Below, one piece after another: positions 7,102-14,428 of a stretch of 37,047 nt of DNA. This stretch comes from Methanomassiliicoccales archaeon (GTDB lineage Archaea > Thermoplasmatota > Thermoplasmata > RBG-16-68-12 > SOIM01). The translations under genes and the position numbers were made by a program. The DNA lies in assembly GCA_030593295.1 (NCBI GenBank), contig JAUVHO010000021.1:1-37047 (forward strand), written 5' to 3'. Each line of letters starts with the position of its first letter. Within the stretch, counting starts at the first letter, position 1. A model generated the notes under the pieces. It searched no databases. It saw only the letters and a program-made list of their open reading frames with translations, and was not told where the DNA came from.

Positions 7102-8634
7102 CTACAACCGAGGCAGCTTCGAGTTCCTCAGCCAGTCGATGTCGCTGATGTAGATGTCCCTGATGTCGTCAATGCCTTCGTTGACCATAACTAGCCTTTC
7201 CAGACCAAGTCCCCATGCCAGTACCGGATGCTTCACTCCGAAGGGCTCCGTGACCTCCGGCCTAAAGATGCCCGAGCCTCCCAGTTCCATCCATTCGCCC
7301 TTGAAGTACACCTCGATCTCCATGCTGGGTTCAGTGTAAGGGAAGAAAGCGGGTCTGACCCTGACCTTCTCGAAACCCATCTTCCTGTAGAACTCTTTGA
7401 GTATCCCTATGAGCATGCCTAGATTGGCATTCTCTTCCATCACTATGCCTTCGACCTGCTGGAACTCTGGCAGGTGCTTCCAGGTTATGGTCTCCCTGCG
7501 GAATATCCTGCCTATGGTGAAGGTCTTGACCGGCGGGTCCGGGTGCTCGGAGAGATATCTGATGCTGTTGACGGTCGTGTGAGTCCTCAATATGGCCTGC
7601 CTGGCCTCATCGATGTCCCAGTCGTACCCCCATCCGTCGGAGCCTATATCTCCCCCGCTCTCGTGCATCTCCTGGATCCTGTTGACGAGTTCTTCTGGAG
7701 GGAGCTGGAAGGTGTCTGGGTCGACCGTGTAGAACGTGTCCTGCATGTCCCTGGCCGGGTGGTCTTGAGGCTGAAAGAGCGCATCGAAATCCCAGAAGGC
7801 CAGTTCCACGAAGTTGCCGGTGATCTCGGTGAAACCCATCTCCGAGAAGACCTTCCTGATCTTCTCTATGTACTGATTGAGCGGATGCTTCTTCCCCCCG
7901 TACAGTGATGGAGCGAATGTCCCTACGTCGTACCTTCTGAAGTGAACGTCCTTCCACTTGCCTGATGACAGCAGCTCCGGGGTCAGCTGGGCGACCTCTT
8001 CCTTGAGCTCGACGCCTATTGACAAAGCTTCTCTGCCCAGGTCGGTGAGGCCGATCTCCCTTCGAATGATCTCCTTCTCCTTGACCACATCCTTTCGGGA
8101 CTTCAGCATCTTGATGACAACAGGGTCCACATCCCTCTCGGTCAATTCTCCGTCGGCCAGCTTTCTGATCAGTTCCTCATCCTTGCCAACAGTTGAAACC
8201 GAGTCCTTCCCCTTGTCGGTGATCTTGATTATCGTCGTACCTTCATCCCTCTCCAGCGTGGCCCAGCCCTTCTTCTTCAGCCACCCGATCGCGATGGGAA
8301 CCTCGTTCTCCGTGACCTTTCCGCTGTTCTTGAGCTCATCCAACGTCAATTCCCCATGGCGTTTTCTCAGAAGCTTGAGAGCCCTTCGCTCGGGGAGGTT
8401 CTTGGTGCCCCACTTCTTCTTTGCCAGGGTGTACTTCCTGATGGGCTTCTCTTGGATGGTGACAAGGTTCTTCGATCTGAGCCAGGAGGACGCGTTCATC
8501 ACCTCGACGAGCTCCTTGAACTTGCCCTCTTTCCGTATCATTTCAGGAGTCGCCGTCTTGACGTCCTGAAGGGTGAGAAGTACCTTTCTCTCAAGGTAAC
8601 TGAGCTCTTCTATGAGATCCTCAACGTTGGTCAA
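7102..8634 (-). CDS. pheS: Phenylalanyl-tRNA synthetase alpha subunit
   Basis: A 510-residue class II synthetase subunit that, with PheT, charges tRNA-Phe. The N-terminal 200 residues form winged-helix domains typical of archaeal and eukaryotic PheS. The catalytic core includes HPLNQYIEKIRKVF, the motif-2 region RRETITWKHLPEFQQVEG, the substrate pocket MELGGSGIFRPEV, and motif 3 as GLGLERLVM. The likely start is TTG at 8632-8634, two nucleotides after the trpS stop and seven after GAGGG; a second TTG at 8640 overlaps the stop. The open frame continues upstream into trpS as an artefact. The genes are probably co-transcribed and coupled. PheT is not in the window. Confidence 0.95.
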   Translation of the reverse strand: MTNVEDLIEELSYLERKVLLTLQDVKTATPEMIRKEGKFKELVEVMNASSWLRSKNLVTIQEKPIRKYTLAKKKWGTKNLPERRALKLLRKRHGELTLDELKNSGKVTENEVPIAIGWLKKKGWATLERDEGTTIIKITDKGKDSVSTVGKDEELIRKLADGELTERDVDPVVIKMLKSRKDVVKEKEIIRREIGLTDLGREALSIGVELKEEVAQLTPELLSSGKWKDVHFRRYDVGTFAPSLYGGKKHPLNQYIEKIRKVFSEMGFTEITGNFVELAFWDFDALFQPQDHPARDMQDTFYTVDPDTFQLPPEELVNRIQEMHESGGDIGSDGWGYDWDIDEARQAILRTHTTVNSIRYLSEHPDPPVKTFTIGRIFRRETITWKHLPEFQQVEGIVMEENANLGMLIGILKEFYRKMGFEKVRVRPAFFPYTEPSMEIEVYFKGEWMELGGSGIFRPEVTEPFGVKHPVLAWGLGLERLVMVNEGIDDIRDIYISDIDWLRNSKLPRL

Positions 8635-8636
8635 TC

Positions 8637-9755
8637 TCAATCCCTCAACATGAACTCTTCCAAGACGTCCTTGGCCTTCTCCCTCTTCTCCTGGTGGTCC
8701 TTCAGGAAGGTCCAGACCAGAGATATAAGGTGCTGTTTGCATTCACCGCACATGATGCTCCCGGAACGGCATTCGTCGTACCTCTCCTGGAGCTCCTTAT
8801 CGTCTGGGATGAATAGATAGAGATAGTACTTGTAGACGGCGCATACGTCCGGATCCCCGCCCAGTTTCTTCTGTTCTTCCACGGAGACCCTGCCACCGGT
8901 GAACGCGTTGTTGATCTTCTTCTTGACATCCGCCTCGGTATCTGTCGTGGAGATGCTCGATCCAGGTATGGATGATGACATCTTGCCCGATCCCGAAAGA
9001 CTCGGCAGAAGCTTGTTGTGCAACAGAGCTGGTTTGAAGTACCCAAGTTTCTCCGCGGCGTCCCTGGCGATCCTGAAATGAGGGTCCTGGTCGATACCGC
9101 ACGGGATCAAACACGGGACGTTCCTACCTTCCAGAACGCTGCCCAAGAAGGCCGGCGCGGCCTGCATGCTGGTGTAGAATATCGAACCCACGTTCATGCT
9201 CTGGTTGAAGCCGAACACCGCTCTGACGGTGGAGAAGGTTATCTTCTTTGCGACCTTCACGGCTATGGGATACAGGTTGTGGATGTACTCGGTGTCCAGG
9301 AAGATGTGGGACAGCTTGGGGTCGAAGCCAAGAGCAATGATGTCCAGGGCATTATCGTAAGCGAACTTCTTGGTTTCATCAAGCGTCTTCTTCTCTTCGA
9401 ACAAGAACTTCTCGTCGTCGGTCAACTGGAAATAGAACTTGTTCCCGAAGTGGTCCTGAAGCCACTTGCAGAGGATCCAGGGCATGAGATGTCCGATGTG
9501 AGTGCTACCAGACGGTCCCCTGCCGGTGTAGATGAAGAATGTGTTCCCCTTCTCGTGCTGATCGATTATCCAGTTCATGTCACGGTGGGAGTAGAAGATG
9601 CCTCTCCTGAGCATCACATGCAGCGGTGAAGCGTGCTTCTCTATCCTCTGAAGAACCTCATCTGTGACCTTCTCGGTTCCGAACTTCTCTATCAGTTTGT
9701 CGTAGTCGACTTTTCCTGTCACTTCCCATGGTGTGACGATGAAATCTTCTGGCAT
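8637..9755 (-). CDS. trpS: Tryptophanyl-tRNA synthetase
   Basis: A 372-residue class I synthetase of the archaeal/eukaryotic type. GPSG at residues 80-83 precedes HIGH at 86-89, and the second signature loop is GSGKMSSS near residue 255. PCGIDQDPHFRIARD and FLGSVLEGRNVPCLIPC are typical of this group. The C-terminal part with YDECRSGSIMCGECK fits the helical anticodon-recognition domain. The ATG at 9753-9755 gives normal length. It is the first gene of a trpS-pheS pair on the minus strand, and its stop is almost contiguous with the pheS start. Confidence 0.97.
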   Translation of the reverse strand: MPEDFIVTPWEVTGKVDYDKLIEKFGTEKVTDEVLQRIEKHASPLHVMLRRGIFYSHRDMNWIIDQHEKGNTFFIYTGRGPSGSTHIGHLMPWILCKWLQDHFGNKFYFQLTDDEKFLFEEKKTLDETKKFAYDNALDIIALGFDPKLSHIFLDTEYIHNLYPIAVKVAKKITFSTVRAVFGFNQSMNVGSIFYTSMQAAPAFLGSVLEGRNVPCLIPCGIDQDPHFRIARDAAEKLGYFKPALLHNKLLPSLSGSGKMSSSIPGSSISTTDTEADVKKKINNAFTGGRVSVEEQKKLGGDPDVCAVYKYYLYLFIPDDKELQERYDECRSGSIMCGECKQHLISLVWTFLKDHQEKREKAKDVLEEFMLRD

Positions 9756-9912
9756 TGGGTTCGGCTTCTAAATATGCTCAACGATAATAATCCTTCGCCT
9801 TTCGCACATTATCCGCTAATCCAAGGATGAGGTGGTTGAACCGAGGGTAGCAATATATGGGAGAAGCGGGATTCATACTAACTGCTCGAAGATTGATAGG
9901 AGAGGGTCAAGA

Positions 9913-10629
9913 ATGAGTGTGTGTCCAACATGCAGGGGTCAGCTGACTTGGGTGCAGCAATACGGTAGATGGTACTGTTACGGTTGTAAGAGATATCTGG
10001 AGGCTCAGCCGCAGTCTCAGCCGCAGCCTCAGGCTGTCCAATTGCCTTCTGCAGATCCGATATGGTTCCAGAACGCCTACAGGATAAGGAAGAAGGTCCT
10101 GACCATATGGAACAAATACTGGGTCGAGGACCAGCGGGGCAAGATGCTGGGTTTCTCAAAGCAGAAGATGTTCAGGCTGAAGGAAGACATCCGGGTGTAC
10201 ACCGACGAGAAGATGCAGGTAGAGCTCTTCAAGATTAAGCAGCAGCAGATACTGGATATTTGGGGGACATTCGCTGTTGTCGACACCAGGACGAATGCAA
10301 CTCTGGGATTCATCAGACGGAAGGCCTTGGCGTCCTCTTTTGTCAGAGATGAATGGGAGGTCTACAACGCGCACAACCAGCTTGTAGGCGGGATATACGA
10401 AGGAACAGGCCGCGGCCTGGCCAGGAAGTACCTGCCAGGAGGAAGCCTGATACCCGAGAAGATGACCTTCACCTTGGGCAACGTCCATGTGGCGAACATC
10501 GACCAGAAGTTCAAAATCATCGGGGACATATGGAATCTGACCTGCACGAACCTGCCCCGAGATTTCGACCGCAGGGTCCTGCTGGGTTGTATGTTACTCA
10601 TGGGAATGATCGAACGCCAACGCAAGTAA
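9913..10629 (+). CDS. Zinc-ribbon plus LURP-one/tubby-like domain protein
   Basis: A 238-residue protein. Residues 1-30 are a zinc ribbon (CPTC then CYGC). A short Gln/Pro-rich linker (QPQSQPQPQ) follows. From about residue 60 to the end there is a beta-rich domain whose features (strands alternating with WVEDQRGKMLGFSKQK, EWEVYNAHNQLVGGI and a final hydrophobic helix RRVLLGCMLLMGM) resemble the LURP-one-related/scramblase-like tubby fold. ATG 9913 precedes the ribbon; the open frame extends upstream without homology. Such proteins may bind phospholipid or act as scaffolds; function is unknown. The gene ends about 85 bp before the E1-like gene on the same strand, which may be coincidence. Confidence 0.68.
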   Translation: MSVCPTCRGQLTWVQQYGRWYCYGCKRYLEAQPQSQPQPQAVQLPSADPIWFQNAYRIRKKVLTIWNKYWVEDQRGKMLGFSKQKMFRLKEDIRVYTDEKMQVELFKIKQQQILDIWGTFAVVDTRTNATLGFIRRKALASSFVRDEWEVYNAHNQLVGGIYEGTGRGLARKYLPGGSLIPEKMTFTLGNVHVANIDQKFKIIGDIWNLTCTNLPRDFDRRVLLGCMLLMGMIERQRK

Positions 10630-10681
10630 GTCGGTGGCAACTTGGATTTCGATTATCATTTAGTATACTCTTACAGTTAAC

Positions 10682-10690
10682 CTATTAATA
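10682..10690 (+). promoter_or_regulatory. TATA box upstream of the E1-like gene
   Basis: A CTATTAATA element lies about 26-34 bp before the ATG at 10716. No Shine-Dalgarno is evident, so a leaderless or nearly leaderless transcript is likely. Confidence 0.45.
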
Positions 10691-10715
10691 CAGCCGAGGA
10701 GGCTGGTTCTTCTGC

Positions 10716-11552
10716 ATGGCGAGGACGCTCCGGCCGGGCTATTTGGATGAAGACAAGCACGAAAGGTCGAAGAGGTTGGAATGGTTCGATCTAGAGAAGA
10801 TCCAGAACACAAAGGTGCTGGTCGTCGGTTGCGGTGCCATCGGCAACGAGACGGTGAAGAACCTCATACTGGCCGGTTTCAAGAAGATCACGCTGGTCGA
10901 CATGGACCGGGTCGTGCGCTCCAATCTGAACAGGTGCCTGTTCTTCAACGATGATGACGCAGAGAGGAAAAGGCTCAAGGCGAAGGCGGTCTTGGAGAAG
11001 GCCAAGAAGCTCGAGAAGGACCTGGAGATCGAATACAGATCTGAAATGATACAGGACCTGCCGGATGATTTCATTCCCTCTTTTGATTTGGTGCTCGGAT
11101 GTCTGGACAATGTCGCTGCCAGGCTACACTTGAACGCCCATTGTTACATGCACGGCATACCCTACGTGGACGCTGCCACTCTAGGTTTCGTTGGGAAGGT
11201 CCAGGTAGTGCTCCCTCCGGAGACCCCTTGTTTGGAATGCGGAATGAACAAGACACATCTCAAGATAATGGGGGACAGGTTCAGTTGCACGGGCGTGGAC
11301 ACGACATACCACGAGCCGAAGCTGGCTGCGGAAATAACGACCACAAGCATAGTCTCGGCAATTCAAACCAGGGAGTGCATAAAGATCGTGCTTGGTCTGG
11401 AACCCGACCTCCTCCGCAACGTGTTCTACTATGACGGAATGAGAAATGTATCAGAGATCCTCGAGATGGATCGAAATCCCGAATGCCCCCATCACATGCA
11501 CGAAAAGCAGGTATCTACAGCAGACCGGCGTTCTTCAGCCCGTCAAGGATGA
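10716..11552 (+). CDS. E1-like ubiquitin/SAMP-activating enzyme (ThiF/UBA fold)
   Basis: A 278-residue adenylating enzyme of the E1/MoeB/ThiF superfamily, expected to activate the C-terminal glycine of a ubiquitin-like protein with ATP. Seen: nucleotide loop GCGAIGNE at 38-45, the acidic strand LVDMD at 60-64, the arginine-finger region SNLNRCLFF near 69-77, DLVLGCLDN at 124-132, and zinc ligands CLEC at 172-175 with Cys257 and His260 (CPHH) as the likely second pair. Cys191 lies in the FSCT motif, matching the CT context of the catalytic cysteine in eukaryotic Uba2/Uba3. That argues for a real E1 thioester step. The last codons overlap convergently with the cyclase-like gene by 38 bp. A Ubl-E2-JAMM set lies about 0.9 kb downstream on the same strand, so it is the likely partner. 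Confidence 0.88.
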   Translation: MARTLRPGYLDEDKHERSKRLEWFDLEKIQNTKVLVVGCGAIGNETVKNLILAGFKKITLVDMDRVVRSNLNRCLFFNDDDAERKRLKAKAVLEKAKKLEKDLEIEYRSEMIQDLPDDFIPSFDLVLGCLDNVAARLHLNAHCYMHGIPYVDAATLGFVGKVQVVLPPETPCLECGMNKTHLKIMGDRFSCTGVDTTYHEPKLAAEITTTSIVSAIQTRECIKIVLGLEPDLLRNVFYYDGMRNVSEILEMDRNPECPHHMHEKQVSTADRRSSARQG

Positions 11553-12396
11553 GGAAGGTATCCAACTCCTTCTGTTTCTTGCCCCAACTTCCGTCCGAGT
11601 TCTGCCTTCTTATGACCGCTGGCAGAGCATTCTCGATTTGCTTTCTGGCCGCGGTACTCCTAGCCCTCGTTAATGCATGAAATGTGTGATAGAATGGGAA
11701 TCCCTTCCATGCCCCCGTCTTGGTCTGGATTTCTTCCAAGTGCTCGATACCGTTGGTTGTGCGCCTTGTGTTGGCACTCTTGGGATGTTCGATGAGCATC
11801 CTCAACACGTTGATGGTACACCATGAACCGCACCAGTCTGGGGTCCAGAACTTCAGGTACGAGTCGACGGCTTTCTGAACCTGCTTGTTCCCGTCAAGGC
11901 CATACATGTGGAACAAGTGAACCGCATAAGGAGTCGTGTAGAAGATGGTGCATCCAGGTCCGAACTCTCCGTAAAGGGTTTCCCGCATCGTGCTGGATTC
12001 CTTTCTGTTGCTAGAGTAGAAGAAACCCGGGTATTCCCTGTAGTTGTATGTCTGGTTCGAGAGAAGCCAGTCTAGACCCTTCTTGACGTTCTTGTCCTTT
12101 GGTCCGTATCCAAGGAGATTGAGGTTCCACAGATTGTTCGACGTGTTGACGAATAGCTGGTTCCAGCTCCCATCGCTGGATTGGCCGGAGGCGATTCTAT
12201 TATGAAGCTCCTTCTTCAAGCCCCTGTCAGCCATACCAGCGCTGTTCAGCACCTCTCTTCTGAGATAGACTCCAATTGGCGTTCTCAGATTTCCAGCGTA
12301 GCGCAAAGGCCCGAACTTTAGATCAACCGACATATTCTTCATATCAGATCCCCAGCGATAATCATCCTCGACTTTCATAATCCTTTCTGCGGGCAT
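11515..12396 (-). CDS. Prenyltransferase/squalene-cyclase-like alpha-toroid protein
   Basis: A 293-residue all-helical protein with repeats of the squalene-hopene cyclase/prenyltransferase barrel: SGQSSDGSWNQLF near residue 70 and RRQNSDGSWGKKQ near residue 267 are QxxDGSW motifs. Several Gly/Trp-rich turns (NLLGYGPKDKNVKKGLDWLL, WTPDWCGSWCT) support the fold. It is much shorter than a squalene-hopene cyclase and I see no DxDD-type acid motif, so cyclase activity is unproven. There are two possible starts: ATG 12396, or an ATG at 12378 six codons later that follows AAAGGA. It separates the E1 gene from Ubl-E2-JAMM, reads the other way, and overlaps the E1 3' end by 38 bp. Confidence 0.72.
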   Translation of the reverse strand: MPAERIMKVEDDYRWGSDMKNMSVDLKFGPLRYAGNLRTPIGVYLRREVLNSAGMADRGLKKELHNRIASGQSSDGSWNQLFVNTSNNLWNLNLLGYGPKDKNVKKGLDWLLSNQTYNYREYPGFFYSSNRKESSTMRETLYGEFGPGCTIFYTTPYAVHLFHMYGLDGNKQVQKAVDSYLKFWTPDWCGSWCTINVLRMLIEHPKSANTRRTTNGIEHLEEIQTKTGAWKGFPFYHTFHALTRARSTAARKQIENALPAVIRRQNSDGSWGKKQKELDTFLILDGLKNAGLL

Positions 12397-12437
12397 TATT
12401 CGTCCGTCAAATCACTATCGATACCCAGAACGAAACC

Positions 12438-12446
12438 GTTTTATCT
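12438..12446 (+). promoter_or_regulatory. TATA-like box upstream of the Ubl operon
   Basis: A CGTTTTATC element sits about 30-38 bp before the ATG at 12476. GAGGG lies only two nucleotides from the start, so initiation may be leaderless. This promoter would drive Ubl-E2-JAMM and is back to back with the cyclase-like gene. Confidence 0.4.
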
Positions 12447-12475
12447 ACTCCCCAGAGATTCCCCCCCTGAGGGAT

Positions 12476-12718
12476 ATGACAACCAGAATCAAAGTGAAGA
12501 ACGCGGAGACAGGGGCATCTGTGGACATGGACCTTGAACAGGATAACACCGTCGAGGAGATCATAGAGAGCGCCGCGTCGTACTGGGAGAAGCCAGCGGG
12601 TGCCTATGTGATCAGAAAAGGTAAGCAGGTCCTCAGGGGCCAAGCAACCATCATGGACGCCGGTATCCTGTCGGAAGATGTTCTTGAACTGATCCCCGAC
12701 CCGGAAGGCGGCCACTAG
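12476..12718 (+). CDS. Ubiquitin-like modifier ending in Gly-Gly-His
   Basis: An 80-residue protein with a beta-grasp layout: strand TRIKVKN, a turn, strand ASVDMDLEQ, then TVEEIIESAASYW as the main helix, further strands with AYVIRKGKQVLRG, and a last strand SEDVLELIP. The C-terminus is EGGH, so the diglycine is at residues 78-79 with one extra histidine. Ubiquitin-like precursors usually carry such tails, removed by a protease to expose Gly-Gly. The JAMM protease two genes on is the obvious candidate. The stop is 15 bp before the E2 ATG, so the genes are co-transcribed. The modifier role is inferred from fold, tail and neighbours; targets are unknown. Confidence 0.85.
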   Translation: MTTRIKVKNAETGASVDMDLEQDNTVEEIIESAASYWEKPAGAYVIRKGKQVLRGQATIMDAGILSEDVLELIPDPEGGH

Positions 12719-12733
12719 GTCAAAGGAGATCGG

Positions 12734-13240
12734 ATGCCACTACCTGCAGATGTCCTTCGAGATAGAGTGAGGAATGAACTTCTCATGTGCCAGCGTCAGC
12801 TCCATCATATCATAGAGGTCTCCGATCCGGAGTTCCACGAGTTCCCTTTGGAAGTGGAAGTGACCATGACCAAGACTCCCGGCCCGATATTGCTGGACGG
12901 CAAGATATCCCACCTGTTCAACCACAAGCTCAAGATGATCATCACTGAAGAGTACCCGTATGAGAAACCCATCATCAAGTGGCAGACCGAGATATTCCAT
13001 CCCAACATCATGCTACCGGATGACGGAGGTTACGTATGCACAAGGCTTCTGGACGACTGGAGCTTCTCTTCGAACCTCCTCAGTTTCATCAAAGGTGTTG
13101 AGTCCTTGTTGGTGAATCCGAACCCGGGGAATCCCTATGGTAGCGACTCCTGCACCAGGGCAGCCGAGTATTTCAACACCCACGAATACAGCCCACCAGT
13201 TGTTGTGAAGAAGAAGAGCCCACCAAAGATAGTGAAGTGA
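12734..13240 (+). CDS. E2-like ubiquitin-conjugating enzyme (UBC fold)
   Basis: A 168-residue protein with the E2 core layout: N-terminal helix (DVLRDRVRNELLMCQRQ), beta strands including FPLEVEVTMTKTPGPIL, then EYPYEKPIIKWQTEIFHPNI, and Cys102 in the stretch GGYVCTRLLDDWS. His89-Pro90-Asn91 followed by a cysteine 11 residues later and a DDWS motif is the canonical E2 active-site block. The next segment, LLSFIKGVESLLVNPNPGNP, matches the E2 crossover helix. Cys102 would accept the modifier from the E1. A Lys-rich tail (VVKKKSPPKIVK) follows. ATG 12734 has AGGAGATCGG before it. It lies between Ubl and JAMM in an apparent operon. No RING or HECT E3 gene is visible. Confidence 0.9.
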   Translation: MPLPADVLRDRVRNELLMCQRQLHHIIEVSDPEFHEFPLEVEVTMTKTPGPILLDGKISHLFNHKLKMIITEEYPYEKPIIKWQTEIFHPNIMLPDDGGYVCTRLLDDWSFSSNLLSFIKGVESLLVNPNPGNPYGSDSCTRAAEYFNTHEYSPPVVVKKKSPPKIVK

Positions 13241-13244
13241 TCCA

Positions 13245-13883
13245 ATGAGCGCACCCAAAGTCATCAGCGAGACAAAGAGGGAGGTCAAGCACAACCCCCC
13301 GCCACCTGTGATCCACACCAGAAAGCATTACTGGCTGGCGGAAACCAGTGAGGAGCTCTACAGGGGCATCGTTCTTTCATCCGGCATCTTCCCGGTCTAC
13401 ATCTCCAAGAAGGCCGAACAGAGGATCAGGAACCACGCCGTGAACCACGGGGACGACGGGACCGAGGTCATGGGCTTTCTGTTGGGAGAGGTCTTCGAGC
13501 ATATGGGTACCGAATATACGATAGTAAGAGATGTGGCGACGACGACCCTGGAAGCTTCCGAGGTCTCGGTGAAGTTCGACAAGGGGAACATGGGGGAGCT
13601 CTTCGACCAGCTGGACGGTTCGGGATTCGATTACATGATAGTCGGATGGTATCATTCTCATCCCGGCCACTCTTGCTTCATGTCCCCGACAGACATCCGA
13701 ACGCAGAAGTCCATGTTCAGGGAGGGCTACCACTGCGCCATAGTTGTTGATCCATTGAAATCGGAGATTGAAGCCTACACACTTGACGGCGACGGATACA
13801 AGCCAATCCCGTTCACGGTTTATTGGGAAGAATACGAGGATTCCTACGGCAAGCTCCACAAAAAGAAACGAAGGAAGAGCTAG
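13245..13883 (+). CDS. JAMM/MPN+ metalloprotease, Rpn11/CSN5-like
   Basis: A 212-residue JAB/MPN protease with a complete zinc site: Glu74 in TEVMGFLLG, then His137 and His139 in GWYHSHPG, and Asp150 in SPTDIRTQ. The stretch GWYHSHPG..C..S..DI.TQ is the Rpn11/CSN5-type signature used by deubiquitinases and deneddylases. An N-terminal extension of about 45 residues with a proline run (NPPPPVIH) precedes the domain, and the C-terminus is basic. It begins 4 nt after the E2 stop, making a tight Ubl-E2-JAMM operon. The likely job is trimming the Ubl tail and removing the modifier from targets. The stop overlaps the end of the convergent hxlB gene by 4 bp. Confidence 0.92.
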   Translation: MSAPKVISETKREVKHNPPPPVIHTRKHYWLAETSEELYRGIVLSSGIFPVYISKKAEQRIRNHAVNHGDDGTEVMGFLLGEVFEHMGTEYTIVRDVATTTLEASEVSVKFDKGNMGELFDQLDGSGFDYMIVGWYHSHPGHSCFMSPTDIRTQKSMFREGYHCAIVVDPLKSEIEAYTLDGDGYKPIPFTVYWEEYEDSYGKLHKKKRRKS

Positions 13884-14428
13884 ACCCAGATAGGATGCCT
13901 GGACCTCATCTTCTTATCGTCCTGACCCATCTTCTCCATTAGTTCTGCTATCACTCCGTCAAGCAGTATCATTGCGGCGTCCTCGAAAAGCGTGCCCAAA
14001 GGTGCGAGTTTTCTGAATTCGTCCGTTGTCTCCGTCGCAAGTGGGAATATGACATTCGCGGCATGCGCCAGCTTGGATGATGCCTTTCCGGTGATTACGA
14101 CCACCTTGGCGCCAACTCTCCTACAGATGTTGGCCGTCTGTATGGCGGACATCGTCTCACCCGTGGCCGAGATTATCAACACTAGGCTCTTGTCGTCCAC
14201 GATCGGAGTCGCTATGTCACCCACGAAGTAGACCGAAACCCCCAGCTGGACCAGACGAATAGCAAAGGCCTTCGCCACCAGCCCAGATCTTCCGACACCG
14301 TATACGAAGATGTTGTCCGATTTGCCTATGAGGTCAATGACCTCCCCCACGTTCTCCTTGTGGTCCGAACCGAGTATCTTCTCAATCTCTTTCAACAGGT
14401 ACTTGGACGAGTCCTCGGAGATGGTCAT
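13880..14428 (-). CDS. hxlB: 6-phospho-3-hexuloisomerase (SIS domain)
   Basis: A 182-residue SIS-domain isomerase. NIFVYGVGRSGLVAKAFAIRL near residue 39, VLIISATGETMSAIQTA near residue 83, and the end block APLGTLFEDAAMILLDG, with a final MRSRHPIWV, match the PHI family of the ribulose monophosphate pathway. In archaea this enzyme, with hexulose-phosphate synthase, makes ribulose 5-phosphate from fructose 6-phosphate. The synthase partner is not in the window. Its ATG overlaps the stop of the upstream endonuclease IV-like gene by 4 bp, so the two are translationally coupled. No metabolic link between the two is obvious. Confidence 0.88.
   Translation of the reverse strand: MTISEDSSKYLLKEIEKILGSDHKENVGEVIDLIGKSDNIFVYGVGRSGLVAKAFAIRLVQLGVSVYFVGDIATPIVDDKSLVLIISATGETMSAIQTANICRRVGAKVVVITGKASSKLAHAANVIFPLATETTDEFRKLAPLGTLFEDAAMILLDGVIAELMEKMGQDDKKMRSRHPIWV

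Noticed and set aside
7102-8742. Extended pheS start within trpS giving 546 residues
   Set aside because: The extra 36 residues are antiparallel in logic to no known PheS N-terminus and simply read trpS in another frame; TTG 8634 after GAGGG fits better.
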